A stretch of 64,000 nt of DNA from assembly GCF_001624705.1 (NCBI RefSeq), contig NZ_JSEO01000014.1, positions 80,609 to 144,608 on the forward strand, read 5' to 3'. Below, in pieces: positions 19,828 to 28,436 of this stretch (within the stretch, counting starts at the first letter, position 1; every line of letters starts with the position of its first letter). The translations under genes were made by a program, and so were the position numbers. The DNA comes from Marinomonas sp. SBI8L. GTDB lineage: Bacteria > Pseudomonadota > Gammaproteobacteria > Pseudomonadales > Marinomonadaceae. Under the pieces are notes generated by a model. That model was not told the origin of the DNA, searched no databases, and saw only the letters and a program-made list of their open reading frames with translations.

Positions 19828-20631
19828 CTATTTTAATAACCACTGAGCACTGCCCTTCAACTTTATCTGTTCGAAAAAGCCTTCTTGCGTCAGATTACTC
19901 ATAATGCCAGCTAGCTCTTCCCTTAGTGCCTGACTATTACAGGGCGAGTTTTGTGAGAAGGCTAAATATAACCCTTCACTGCTTACCGCTGGCTTTTGAA
20001 TCTGGAAAGGAAGGTAATTCCAAATCTGCTGAATATAAGCTTCACCGGGCAACTCTTCGTACAATACATAATCCACTCGTTTACCTAACAGCATTTTAAA
20101 AGCTTGCTCAATACTGGCAACCGTAGCGATATTAAGGTGTTCAGCTGCGTAAGAATCAAACGCCTGACCAAAACTATTATTGATCACAGTAGCGCCTAAT
20201 TTACCTTCTAAACTGTGTTGATTTTGGTAATCAAATGGGGCCGATGCATTCGTCCAAACCACACTCTGAGTCTCAAGAAATGCAGGTTCTATATAATCCA
20301 TGTATTGGCTTCTAGGCTGGGTATAAAACACTCCTGCCATGAGATCAATGCGACCACTCTTAACTTCCCTTTGGGCTCGTGACCAAGGGCCTGTATGTTT
20401 CAGCTCAATTTTCTTCCCTAAACGCTGACTAATCTCATTAATAATCAAACTATTAGTCCCTAATAGTTGATTCGTTTCTAGGTTTTTACGCCATAGAAAC
20501 GGAGGGTATTCTGAATTACCGGTCGCGGTTAAATAGTCACACCTATCACCTGGTGCCGCCTCCGATAAAGTATGGAATCCCACCATTACAAAGATAGATA
20601 AAAATTTATTTTTTTCGCGAATAAAGGACAT
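19828..20631 (-). CDS. periplasmic solute-binding-like protein (SBP_bac_3 type)
   Basis: This 267-aa exported protein has a signal peptide (FLSIFVMVGFHTLSEA) and the two-lobed amino-acid-binding fold. Signs are TGNSEYPPFLWRK, SLIINEISQRLGKKIELKHTGPWSRAQREVKSGRIDLMAGVFYT, and DYVLYEELPGEAYI. No permease or ATPase is adjacent, so it is an orphan binding protein. It may act as a scavenger or a sensory partner rather than as part of an ABC importer. Similar orphans occur at 51.5, 53.4 and 56.9 kb. Confidence 0.8.
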   Translation of the reverse strand: MSFIREKNKFLSIFVMVGFHTLSEAAPGDRCDYLTATGNSEYPPFLWRKNLETNQLLGTNSLIINEISQRLGKKIELKHTGPWSRAQREVKSGRIDLMAGVFYTQPRSQYMDYIEPAFLETQSVVWTNASAPFDYQNQHSLEGKLGATVINNSFGQAFDSYAAEHLNIATVASIEQAFKMLLGKRVDYVLYEELPGEAYIQQIWNYLPFQIQKPAVSSEGLYLAFSQNSPCNSQALREELAGIMSNLTQEGFFEQIKLKGSAQWLLK

Positions 20632-20802
20632 AACGCCTAGTATCTTAAAATTAATGAATTAGATTTCAGTTAGTTAATGACTAAGTCATAAACTAACATA
20701 CAAAAGTATAGAGGGCTGTGCCCAACATAGAAAATAAAAAGTAAATTTGACGGGAACCTTTAAACAACTTCTGCCTCAAAAGCTTAAATTACAGGAGGAA
20801 TT

Positions 20803-21291
20803 ATGAAAAATAGACACACAACTGACTCAAAACTGACACTATTACCAAAGCTGATGCTTTTCGTTTTAACCCTAGTTTTTACCGCTGGAGTTAACGCAAA
20901 AAAACTTAACCTTGATAAAGATCAACTGGCCCTAGAGGGCTATGATCCAGTGAGCTATTTCTCAGAAGAACCTATGAAGGGTTACCCTGCCTTACAAATC
21001 CGTCATAATCAGGTGCTGTATTACTTTGAGAATGAAGAAAACCGCCTAGCATTTAGTGAAAATCCAGAAAAGTATGTACCGGCTTACGGCGGTTGGTGCG
21101 CATGGGCTATGTTAGATGGCGATAAAGTAGAAGTTGATCCCCTTAGCTACAAAATCATTAATGGTAAAAACCACCTTTACTACAATGGTTTCTGGGGTGA
21201 CACATTAGCCAAGTGGAATAAAAAAGCAGGTAAAGACGGTGAGCAATCACTGATTGATGTTGCGGATAAAGAGTGGGCTGAAATCGACTAA
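20803..21291 (+). CDS. YHS domain-containing exported protein
   Basis: This 162-aa protein has an N-terminal signal peptide ending about AGVNA. The YHS-type domain follows: ALEGYDPVSYF, ENEENRLAFSENPEKYVPAYGGWCAWAM and a C-terminal YYNGFWGDTLAKWNKKA. YHS domains bind metals or sit in redox and copper-handling proteins; the exact role here is unknown. A textbook ribosome binding site, AGGAGG, lies 6 nt before the ATG. It is monocistronic as far as can be seen. Confidence 0.85.
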   Translation: MKNRHTTDSKLTLLPKLMLFVLTLVFTAGVNAKKLNLDKDQLALEGYDPVSYFSEEPMKGYPALQIRHNQVLYYFENEENRLAFSENPEKYVPAYGGWCAWAMLDGDKVEVDPLSYKIINGKNHLYYNGFWGDTLAKWNKKAGKDGEQSLIDVADKEWAEID

Positions 21292-21390
21292 TCACCTTTC
21301 AAGTCAAATTGATTAGTGCAAGATGAGGCTGCAGGAGACGGCGGCCCCATCTTGCAAATTGAATACGAGATAACCTTTTACTTAAAGAAT

Positions 21391-23775
21391 CTAAAAAGGC
21401 CAGATACAGAAGTTTTTATCTTCTGGTGCCGTCCCTTCTAAAAAGGACAGAGTGACCTTGTCATCACACCTGTCCGCCGCTAACTTAAACTCATTACGAC
21501 TCACCTGAAAATACTCACTGCCATGAGGTAAAACTTCCTCTAGAGAGGTAGGGTTTAATCGTTTCATCATTTCAATCCAAACCTTTTGCGCACCAGAGCT
21601 GCCGGTAATCGATAATGGATGATTATCATCAGCACCTAACCAAATGGTAGTGGAATAGTCAGCAGTAATACCCTGATACCAACTGTCCCTTTGCTGGTTT
21701 GTTGTGCCTGTTTTAGCGGCAAAGACTAAGTTAGGTAAGGCTGCTTGCGCCGCTCTTGTGGTACCAATCTGAGCACTCAACTTCATACCATCTCGTAAAG
21801 TGGCAAGCGCCGCTTTAGAGTATGGCACACGCGTATCTTGGCTAAACTCTTTAAGTACTCCACCTTCGCTCGTTAATACAGAGGCAACGATGCCTAATTG
21901 ACTAGACTCACCCGCCGAAGCGATAGGTTGATACAATCTTGCCACTTCAAATGGAGATAGCTCTAAAGCCCCCAATGCCACCGCAGGGAACATGGTAAAT
22001 TCTCGCTCCACACCAAGGCGACGCAAAGCATCACCCACTTCTTCAAAGCCTATTCGATAAGCAAGATCAAGTGTCGCTAGGTTATAGGATTTAGCCAGAG
22101 CCTGATACATGGGCACATTGCCATGATATTTATGATCAAAGTTCTCCGGCTCCCAAAGCTCTCCCCCCACTTCAAAGCGGGTTTCATCATCTTCTAATAA
22201 AGTCAGCCAGGTAAACGACTGATTAGCTAATGCCTCTAAATAAATTGGCGGTTTAACCAATGAACCAATTGGGCGAACAGCCGCTAATGCTCGATTAAAG
22301 CCAGTGTAACGACCGTCACTAGACCCTAAAATCGCCTTAACTTGGCCATTGTGAGCATCGGTTACTACTATGGCACCTTGTAGGTCTTTCAACCCTTTTT
22401 TAGCACGCTTTAAGCTTTTTACCTGAGAGGTCATACTTTCAAGTACAGCCTGCTGTACTCGCGTATCTAACCCTGTGTAAATTTTTAAACTCTGGGTGGC
22501 AAGCGTCTTCTTATCAAAGTCTCTAGATAACTGAAAAGCCACTAGATCTAAGAAGTCACCGTATAAGCTACGGGTTCCCGCTTGAGTGCGTGTTTTTAAG
22601 GCCTTAGACAAGCTCACTTTATATTGAGCCTCTGTAATAAAATCTTGCTGATACAGAAGGTTAAGCACGACATCACGGCGTTCTTTCGCTCGTTTAGGAT
22701 GGCGTTTAGGGTTATATAAAGAAGGCCCTTTTACTGTGCCAACCAAGGTCGCCATCTCATCTATACTCAACTCTTTTAACGGCCTTGCGAAAAAGTGTTG
22801 GCTAGCGGCAGCAAACCCATGAATTGCCTTATTACCATGTTGCGCTAGATAAACCTCATTCACATAAGCGGTCAGAATTTCTTGCTTACTAAAACGATAT
22901 TCCATCAAGAGCGCCATAATCACTTCTCGGATTTTACGGCTATAACTTCGTTCAGAGCTTAAGTACATATTCTTAATAAGCTGCTGAGTCAGGGTGCTGC
23001 CCCCTTGTCGACGCGAACCCGCTTGTAGGTTGACCCAAAACGCCCTAGCAATACCAGTAAAGGAAATCCCTATGTGCTCATAAAAGTCCCTGTCTTCCAC
23101 CGCGAGTAAGGTATCAATGAGATGCTTAGGAATCTCATCATAAGTCAGTAGAATGCGGCTCTCACTGTTACCACCGTACAAATGGCCAATTAATTGCGGC
23201 TCTAAAATGGCTGAACTGACTTTTCTGCCCGCCACAGTTTTGATCTCTAGATGCCCATCTGGAAAAGAGAATATACGTCGCTGAGCTGGGTAATCTCCAG
23301 TGTGATCAGAGAAAGACCTTAAGTGAGCACTTACTTTTGTTAAGCTTCTTGCTGCCCAGCCTATCTCTTGGCTGTTACGTCCAAAGCGATAACCCGCTTG
23401 TTGCAAGCTTTTCTCTAAGTCCTGTTTACGCCACTGATCACCAGAACGTAGCAAGGTAGGCGCACTGTAAACTTCCGCCGGCACTTGCCATTTTTGCCCT
23501 TCAAAATGCTGTACTAGCTCTTTATCTAACCACCATACCCAAACAGAAAGAGGAATGGCTGCGATTAACCCCAGCACAAAACAGATAACAAAGAGTCGTT
23601 TTATAAACCTTTTAAACCAAGATTGTTTGATAGGCTTTTTGCCCCTAGGTCGAGACGTTTTACGGCTCGTTTTCCTAGCGTTGGAGTAAGCGGTCGAGGT
23701 TTTTTTCGGCTTATTAGATGAAGCAGAAGGCTTTTTCGTAGGGCGATTTACAGGGCGTGTTTTACTCATGGGCAA
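21391..23775 (-). CDS. mrcB: penicillin-binding protein 1B (bifunctional transglycosylase/transpeptidase)
   Basis: This 794-aa class A PBP polymerises and cross-links peptidoglycan at the inner membrane. It has a long basic, Lys/Thr-rich cytoplasmic tail (residues 1-55), one TM helix (about 60-82) and the UB2H-like region typical of PBP1b (YSAPTLLRSGDQWRKQDLEK). The GT51 transglycosylase motif is VEDRDFYEHIG ... RQGGSTLTQQLIKNMYL. The transpeptidase domain has SXXK in RPIGSLVKP, SYN in KSYNLATL and KTG in AAKTGTTNQ. It is divergent from the small gene at 23922. Confidence 0.95.
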   Translation of the reverse strand: MPMSKTRPVNRPTKKPSASSNKPKKTSTAYSNARKTSRKTSRPRGKKPIKQSWFKRFIKRLFVICFVLGLIAAIPLSVWVWWLDKELVQHFEGQKWQVPAEVYSAPTLLRSGDQWRKQDLEKSLQQAGYRFGRNSQEIGWAARSLTKVSAHLRSFSDHTGDYPAQRRIFSFPDGHLEIKTVAGRKVSSAILEPQLIGHLYGGNSESRILLTYDEIPKHLIDTLLAVEDRDFYEHIGISFTGIARAFWVNLQAGSRRQGGSTLTQQLIKNMYLSSERSYSRKIREVIMALLMEYRFSKQEILTAYVNEVYLAQHGNKAIHGFAAASQHFFARPLKELSIDEMATLVGTVKGPSLYNPKRHPKRAKERRDVVLNLLYQQDFITEAQYKVSLSKALKTRTQAGTRSLYGDFLDLVAFQLSRDFDKKTLATQSLKIYTGLDTRVQQAVLESMTSQVKSLKRAKKGLKDLQGAIVVTDAHNGQVKAILGSSDGRYTGFNRALAAVRPIGSLVKPPIYLEALANQSFTWLTLLEDDETRFEVGGELWEPENFDHKYHGNVPMYQALAKSYNLATLDLAYRIGFEEVGDALRRLGVEREFTMFPAVALGALELSPFEVARLYQPIASAGESSQLGIVASVLTSEGGVLKEFSQDTRVPYSKAALATLRDGMKLSAQIGTTRAAQAALPNLVFAAKTGTTNQQRDSWYQGITADYSTTIWLGADDNHPLSITGSSGAQKVWIEMMKRLNPTSLEEVLPHGSEYFQVSRNEFKLAADRCDDKVTLSFLEGTAPEDKNFCIWPF

Positions 23776-23921
23776 GAGTATAAAGACAGCTTATTTAGGG
23801 TGCAATCAAGCAAGCTTATTTTCCTTAATTCTGACAGAAGATTCTTGTCATTGACTCTCATACACACCCATTTTAGACTCACCTCATAGGCTCATTGCCA
23901 GAAAAATAAGAGAACAAAAAT

Positions 23922-24200
23922 ATGATGATCATAGACCTAATCGATGAACTCGATATCATCGAAGGTATTCACCAAAGAGTACCCAACCTAGATAAGAAAG
24001 ACCCTGCTGATATGAGCGAGCTACTACAAAGCGCAGCACAAACGGCAAATGAAGAGGAATGGGCAGCACTTAATTTATGGCTAGGTGAAGTTTGCCAAGA
24101 CATCACCCTGCTTTTACCTGAGATCAAACAAGCCCTTTGTAGCCAATGGCAAGGTGAAAGAGCACTAACAGATGAACTTGCCAGCAAACTATCAAGCTAG
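23922..24200 (+). CDS. small acidic protein of unknown function
   Basis: This 92-aa soluble, acidic, predicted all-helical protein has no signal peptide and no motif I recognise (IDELDIIEGIHQRVPNLDKKDPADMS, then a Trp-containing helix EEEWAALNLWLGEVCQD). It ends 2 bp before the Rieske protein gene on the same strand, so the two are almost certainly translated together. That close linkage suggests a related job, but none can be assigned. Confidence 0.65.
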   Translation: MMIIDLIDELDIIEGIHQRVPNLDKKDPADMSELLQSAAQTANEEEWAALNLWLGEVCQDITLLLPEIKQALCSQWQGERALTDELASKLSS

Positions 24201-24202
24201 CC

Positions 24203-24526
24203 ATGCCGTCTACACCTCTCTGCTTTGTCAGTGAACTGCCAGAAAAAACAGCTAAATCATATAAGTTTGATGATCTCAGCTGTTTTATCATCAAGTATGA
24301 AGGTCAGGTTTATGCTTACTTAAACGCTTGTCCTCACAGAAATATAGAACTTGAGTGGCAAGAAAATGACTTCTTTGACCACAACAAAGACTACCTTCAA
24401 TGTGCTACTCATGGGGCTTTATTCTTGCCCCATAATGGCTATTGCATTACCGGACCTTGTAGCCAAGCCTCATTAACGCCCCTAACAATTCTCATCATTG
24501 ACGACAGAATTCATATTAAGTATTAA
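24203..24526 (+). CDS. Rieske [2Fe-2S] domain protein
   Basis: This 107-aa protein consists of a single Rieske domain. The cluster ligands are in CPHRN and CATHGALF (C-x-H ... C-x-x-H, about 31 residues apart including DYLQ), and a late GPC follows. Stand-alone Rieske ferredoxins of this size pass electrons to oxygenases or act as small redox carriers in the cytoplasm. It lies 2 bp downstream of the small acidic protein gene. A Fur box is found just after its stop codon, but that site drives transcription away from this gene. Confidence 0.88.
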   Translation: MPSTPLCFVSELPEKTAKSYKFDDLSCFIIKYEGQVYAYLNACPHRNIELEWQENDFFDHNKDYLQCATHGALFLPHNGYCITGPCSQASLTPLTILIIDDRIHIKY

Positions 24527-24538
24527 TTTCCTCCAAAA

Positions 24539-24571
24539 GTTATTGATAATCATTATCAACAAGTTTATGCT
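24539..24571 (+). promoter_or_regulatory. Fur box overlapping a sigma-70 promoter
   Basis: 24539-24557 matches the 19-bp Fur consensus GATAATGATAATCATTATC at 17 of 19 positions. 24543-24559 is a 17-bp palindrome around one central base. The site covers a -35 element (TTGATA, 24543-24548), and 17 bp later comes a -10-like TATGCT (24566-24571). Repression by Fur when iron is plentiful is therefore expected. Transcription would start near 24578 and run right into the structured segment that follows. Confidence 0.7.
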
Positions 24572-24577
24572 AGGTTT

Positions 24578-24770
24578 TCGATTACGGTCGATGCACTTAA
24601 TAACAGATTTATATTTTAAGCCTCTGTATCTCTGGTCAAATTATTAAGTGCAAATGATGGAGCAACAAGGAAGCTGTGAATAAACCTCTCTATTAACTGC
24701 CTCTAATAGATGGAAACTTCATAGCTTTCTATATTCCCCCTTGTGTTGCTCCATCATGCGTTTTACTTCT
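24578..24770 (+). ncRNA. candidate Fur-regulated structured small RNA
   Basis: No reading frame fits this segment, but it is highly structured. Hairpin 1 is TGCACTTAATAA (24592-24603) with TTATTAAGTGCA (24641-24652), 12 bp, perfect. Hairpin 2 begins 2 nt later and is three-tiered. The basal stem is TGATGGAGCAACA (24655-24667) with TGTTGCTCCATCA (24744-24756), 13 bp, perfect. The middle stem is AAGCTGTGAA (24671-24680) with TTCATAGCTT (24718-24727), one G-U pair. The apical stem is TCTATTA (24689-24695) with TAATAGA (24704-24710), with an 8-nt loop. A T-rich stretch after 24760 could end the transcript. The alternative is a 5' leader of the cyclase gene at 24945 or a palindromic mobile repeat. 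Confidence 0.5.
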
Positions 24771-24944
24771 TAAAGGTCCAAGTACCAATATGACTACTCT
24801 TATTTCCTGATTGAAAAAAGGAAATGCAATCACTCAATATTGCCCCTTCTGCAATGGACGACTAATGTTAATAGACTAAATGATGTCGAAGTGGAATTTA
24901 CTCATTTACAAGGGACAGCCAAACAGACACAAGGAGTGTTACCT

Positions 24945-26201
24945 ATGCATCTTGGAATCAATAAAAAATCACACATAATCAACCAAGTTACCTTGGTACG
25001 TTTGATCCAACTTTGCGTCGTCGTCATTGCCATTGGCACTCCACTGATTGAAAGTCACTTTATCCATCCTGCCTTTATCAAGCTCATAGTACAAAACACA
25101 GAAAATGAAGCTAACCGTGCAGCAACGCGTATGAAAAGGGTTGTTATTCAAGATATTAAAAATGGCCATCTCACCGTGTCACCAGACACGATTAATTATT
25201 TAAAGGAAGCCGAACAAGATTACCTACTTTGGAAAAGCAAGGTATTTAGCCATGATGGTGAAGTTCTCTACTCATCCCAAGATAAAGACATAGGCACAAT
25301 AAATGAAAAGGGTTATTTCCATAATCAGGTCGCCAAAGGTGAAATTTTTACCAAACTCGTTAAAAAGAATGGAAGCTCACTCGATGGAGAAGTCACAACA
25401 CTCGATGTTGTCGAAACCTATATTCCGCTCATGGTAGAAGGTCAATTTATTGGCGCATTCGAACTCTATTACGATATAAGTGCCCGCATAGAAGCCATGG
25501 ATGCTCACATGGAGTGGGTCGATAAAATGCTGCTACTCTTATCAGGTGTCGCCATTATTACTGCCTTTGTCATTGGTATCGGCTATAAAAAAGTACAACA
25601 GATCAGAGAAGAGTATGAACTAGAGCTGATAGAAATGGCCACTAAAGATAAGCTTACCAACATTTATAACCGCCGCAGCTTCGAAGCCAGATTAGTTCAA
25701 GATATTAAGCAGTATGAAAAGTTTCAAACGGAATTGAGCGTCATCCTTTTTGATGTGGACCACTTTAAGTTTGTGAACGATACCTATGGCCATCAAGCGG
25801 GAGATAACGTGCTCACGTTGTTGGCCGAGATTACCCAGAAAACTATACGCTCCAATGACATAGTTGCCCGTTATGGTGGTGAAGAGTTTGTCATACTTCT
25901 GCCCAATACAGGAAAGAATGGCAGTCAGGTCATTGCAGAGAAATTACGCTTAGCCATAGAAGAAGCCGCGTTTGATACCCAGTCCCACAAAATACAAATT
26001 ACTGTAAGTCTAGGAGTTGCTTGTATCTCAGATATTGCTCATCCAAACCTGGATAATCTGGTCAAAAGTGCTGATGATGCACTCTATTTCGCTAAGCATA
26101 ATGGCCGTAACCAAGTGTCTTACATGCAAACATCATCTAATAAATATTCAGACGATGAAGAAGAGATGGATTTAAGTTCAGCGCCGGTACTGGATAGATA
26201 A
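24945..26201 (+). CDS. membrane diguanylate cyclase (GGDEF domain)
   Basis: This 418-aa protein makes cyclic di-GMP. It has an N-terminal TM helix (about 20-42), a periplasmic sensor region of about 150 residues, a second TM helix (LLLLSGVAIITAFVIGIGY), and a GGDEF domain. The domain carries the active-site GGEEF at residues 311-315 (RYGGEEFVILL) and the nucleotide-binding FDVDHFKFVNDTYGHQAGD. The ATG at 24945 is chosen because AAGGAG lies 8-10 nt before it; the frame stays open upstream to 24840 without a better start. No inhibitory-site RxxD is obvious four residues before GGEEF. A strong terminator follows. Confidence 0.92.
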   Translation: MHLGINKKSHIINQVTLVRLIQLCVVVIAIGTPLIESHFIHPAFIKLIVQNTENEANRAATRMKRVVIQDIKNGHLTVSPDTINYLKEAEQDYLLWKSKVFSHDGEVLYSSQDKDIGTINEKGYFHNQVAKGEIFTKLVKKNGSSLDGEVTTLDVVETYIPLMVEGQFIGAFELYYDISARIEAMDAHMEWVDKMLLLLSGVAIITAFVIGIGYKKVQQIREEYELELIEMATKDKLTNIYNRRSFEARLVQDIKQYEKFQTELSVILFDVDHFKFVNDTYGHQAGDNVLTLLAEITQKTIRSNDIVARYGGEEFVILLPNTGKNGSQVIAEKLRLAIEEAAFDTQSHKIQITVSLGVACISDIAHPNLDNLVKSADDALYFAKHNGRNQVSYMQTSSNKYSDDEEEMDLSSAPVLDR

Positions 26202-26233
26202 ACGCCTATTTATCAGTAATAAAGAAATGAAAG

Positions 26234-26271
26234 AAAGGGGAAGAAATCATTAAGATTTCTTCCCCTTTTTT
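26234..26271. terminator. bidirectional intrinsic terminator
   Basis: AAAGGGGAAGAAATC (26234-26248) pairs with GATTTCTTCCCCTTT (26254-26268), with a further T-run. It lies between the convergent diguanylate cyclase gene and the Dabb protein gene. Confidence 0.92.
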
Positions 26272-26277
26272 GTTTGC

Positions 26278-26574
26278 TTAAAACTCGTAATCGAATACCA
26301 GAATATCAGCAATCATAGGCACAAACATCGCTTTAAAAGCCTCATGTTTAGTATGAGGAAGGTAGGCATCCCTCGCCTTAACATCTGTAAATGTTATTAA
26401 AACAGCATGGGTATAACCTTTATCTAACCCTTCTGGGCTGGTATTAGCACCAAACTCAACCCCTTCGATACCAGAAATATCTGCTTTCAGTTGATAAAAG
26501 GCCTGCTCTAGCTGGCTCAAATCCTGTTCACTTGTTTCAGGAGTAAACTTAACCAATAAAATATGTCTTACCAT
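26278..26574 (-). CDS. Dabb (stress-responsive alpha/beta barrel) domain protein
   Basis: This is a 98-aa dimeric alpha/beta-barrel protein: it starts MVRHILLVKFTPE and carries GVEFGANTSPEGLDKGYTHAVLITF and YLPHTKHEAFKAMFVPMIADILVFDYE. The Dabb family fits small ligands, but a specific reaction cannot be named. GGAGG stands 7 nt before the ATG at 26574; longer in-frame starts (to 26613) would overlap that site. It is 39 bp downstream of the LysE-type gene on the same strand and probably co-transcribed with it. Confidence 0.85.
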   Translation of the reverse strand: MVRHILLVKFTPETSEQDLSQLEQAFYQLKADISGIEGVEFGANTSPEGLDKGYTHAVLITFTDVKARDAYLPHTKHEAFKAMFVPMIADILVFDYEF

Positions 26575-26613
26575 TGTCATTCCTCCATTTACCTCAATTG
26601 ATCCAATGTCCAA

Positions 26614-27237
26614 TCAAGCTTGAATAAAGGCCCACCATACACTTAAAAACAATAAGATGGCGAGTATTTGGTTTAAACGAATTTGCTGCTGCTCACTATT
26701 AAGGTGACGGTTAGCCAACTTACCAAGATAAGCCCAAACACAAATACAGGGTACAGCAATTGAGGCAAATAAAACGGCTAACACCACATAATGGATCAGC
26801 TCACTCAAACCTTGGCTAGGAAACAAGCTAGCAACAGTCACAGACATCATCCAGCTCTTAGGGTTAACAAACTGCAAGCCACAGCCCTGTAACCAAGTCA
26901 GACCTTGTTTGTCATCTAGACCCGTTCCATCAGCCGAAATAGACTTAAGCTTAAATAGCTTAAACGCCATAAGACTTAGCCAACTGGCGCCAACAAAACC
27001 TAATAAAGGCTTCACAAAAGAGTAATCAAATAAAAATTGAGTTAGCCCCATGGCCGTAAAAAACAGAATCACCCCAGTGCCAATCGAAGCCCCAAGAATG
27101 AAAGGCATCACACGTAAGATTCCCAGCTTGCCACCATAACTTAGAGCAATCACATTGGTTGGCCCTGGAGTAATCGAAGCCACAAAGGAAAATAAAGAAA
27201 AACTCACGTATAAACTCAACATAGAAACACCTGACAC
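26614..27237 (-). CDS. LysE/RhtB family amino-acid exporter
   Basis: This 207-aa inner-membrane protein has six predicted TM helices. The LysE-family signature is at the N-terminus (FVASITPGPTNVIALSYGGKLGI), followed by FVNPKSWMMSVTVAS. It likely exports an amino acid or related metabolite; the substrate cannot be told. The AraC-type gene at 27478, transcribed in the same direction about 240 bp upstream, is a plausible regulator. A short MITE-like element sits between them. Confidence 0.9.
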   Translation of the reverse strand: MSGVSMLSLYVSFSLFSFVASITPGPTNVIALSYGGKLGILRVMPFILGASIGTGVILFFTAMGLTQFLFDYSFVKPLLGFVGASWLSLMAFKLFKLKSISADGTGLDDKQGLTWLQGCGLQFVNPKSWMMSVTVASLFPSQGLSELIHYVVLAVLFASIAVPCICVWAYLGKLANRHLNSEQQQIRLNQILAILLFLSVWWAFIQA

Positions 27238-27255
27238 TTGGGTAATTTGAATATC

Positions 27256-27349
27256 TAAAGAACCTGCGATTAAGTTGCGCTCCTCGTCATAAATCTAGCG
27301 GCTTTTATTCACACGCTGAGGCGGGAGGACTTATTCGCAGGTTCCCTAG
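27256..27349 (-). mobile_element. MITE-like element, 94-bp internally deleted copy
   Basis: It has terminal inverted repeats AGAACCTGCGATTAAGT at the left and GACTTATTCGCAGGTTCCC at the right, and shares the segment TTGCGCTCCTCG...CATAAATCTA and GAGGCGGGAGG with the long copies at 49423 and 62861. It looks like the long form after deletion between two ATTAAGT repeats. Non-coding. Confidence 0.75.
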
Positions 27350-27477
27350 TATCAGCTGCCCAAGCCTTAAAGTCTGGAAGCTTTGTGCATAAGCAGAATA
27401 TTTATAAAAATAGATAAGCAGCTGTTTTTTAAAGAATATTTAAAAGGCTAAAAAAGCATTAGAGAGGTCAAAAAAAC

Positions 27478-28332
27478 TTAGATTTGAGTTCTAAGAATTT
27501 GTTTTTGATAGGCACTAGGAGTTAAGCGATAAGCACGACGAAACCAGCGGCCTAAATGGCTCTGGTCGGCAAAACATAAGTCACTCGCCACACTGATAGG
27601 TGAAATACCTTGAGACAACAAGGTTCTAGCTTTTGCCAGCCTTAATTGAATCAAATAAGCATGAGGCGCTAGCCCAAAAGCAGCTTTAAAACGCCGAGTC
27701 AGACGAAACCTGTCTGTACCTAGCTCTAGGGCCAAGCCTTCAAGGTTAATGTCTTGATGTATGTTTTGTCTTAAGTACTCTCTTGTCCTTAAAGCCAATT
27801 CACAAGGGTTACCAAAAGATAAAGGCAAATCACGATCTGCTTTTTTACGCCAGCTCAAATGCTTACTGGCGTGCGCTAGCATTTGGTCTAAGCAGGCTTC
27901 TCGAATAATCTCAGGCTCTTGATAATGCAAAGCACTAAAAGCCGCAGAAATACTGGCCGTCAGCTGTTTGTCCTGCATCAAATTTTGAGCCGTATTAAAC
28001 TCAAAGTTGTCAGGCAAATCATGAAATAAAGAGGCGAGATTATCGTGTAACCAAGCCACAGGAAGGTAAAGCTGGCGATAGGTAAAGCCTCCTTCTAATG
28101 GCGCATTACCATCATGTATTTCACCAGGCTCTAATAAAAAGCTCCCGCCTTCTAACGAGGTGCACATCTGTTTACGGCAATTAAACTGCTGTACACCTTG
28201 CTCAGTAAAGCCAATCAGATAAGTATCATGCCAATGGGGGTCATAAGCATGTCCTTTAAAATGAGCGCGAAAGGTTTCTATCCCTGTGCGCTTATCCTGT
28301 TCTAATTGTACCCAACTGTCTGCCTGTGACAT
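27478..28332 (-). CDS. AraC-family transcriptional regulator with cupin N-terminus
   Basis: This is a 284-aa regulator with an N-terminal AraC_binding cupin (HDTYLIGFTEQGVQQFNCR, GGSFLLEPGEIHDGNAP) and a C-terminal double HTH (INLEGLALELGTDRFRLTRRFKAAFGLAPHAYL and ISPISVASDLCFADQSHLGRWFRRAYRLTPSAY). Regulators of this form commonly sit beside LysE-type exporters and control them. Here the exporter lies downstream on the same strand, separated by the small repeat element. Confidence 0.9.
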   Translation of the reverse strand: MSQADSWVQLEQDKRTGIETFRAHFKGHAYDPHWHDTYLIGFTEQGVQQFNCRKQMCTSLEGGSFLLEPGEIHDGNAPLEGGFTYRQLYLPVAWLHDNLASLFHDLPDNFEFNTAQNLMQDKQLTASISAAFSALHYQEPEIIREACLDQMLAHASKHLSWRKKADRDLPLSFGNPCELALRTREYLRQNIHQDINLEGLALELGTDRFRLTRRFKAAFGLAPHAYLIQLRLAKARTLLSQGISPISVASDLCFADQSHLGRWFRRAYRLTPSAYQKQILRTQI

Positions 28333-28436
28333 TTACCTAACTCTCTAAAACCTGCATAACTAAAAAGACCATTACAAATAAGAAGGTATGACTATCTTCA
28401 AAATATTGCTAGAAGATTTGTGCAAACCTATTCAGT

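Noticed and set aside
24592-24756. Reading the nested repeats at 24.6 kb as a CRISPR array or c-di-GMP riboswitch
   Set aside because: The repeats are inverted and occur once, unlike CRISPR repeats, and the conserved GEMM-type cores are absent, although a cyclase gene follows.
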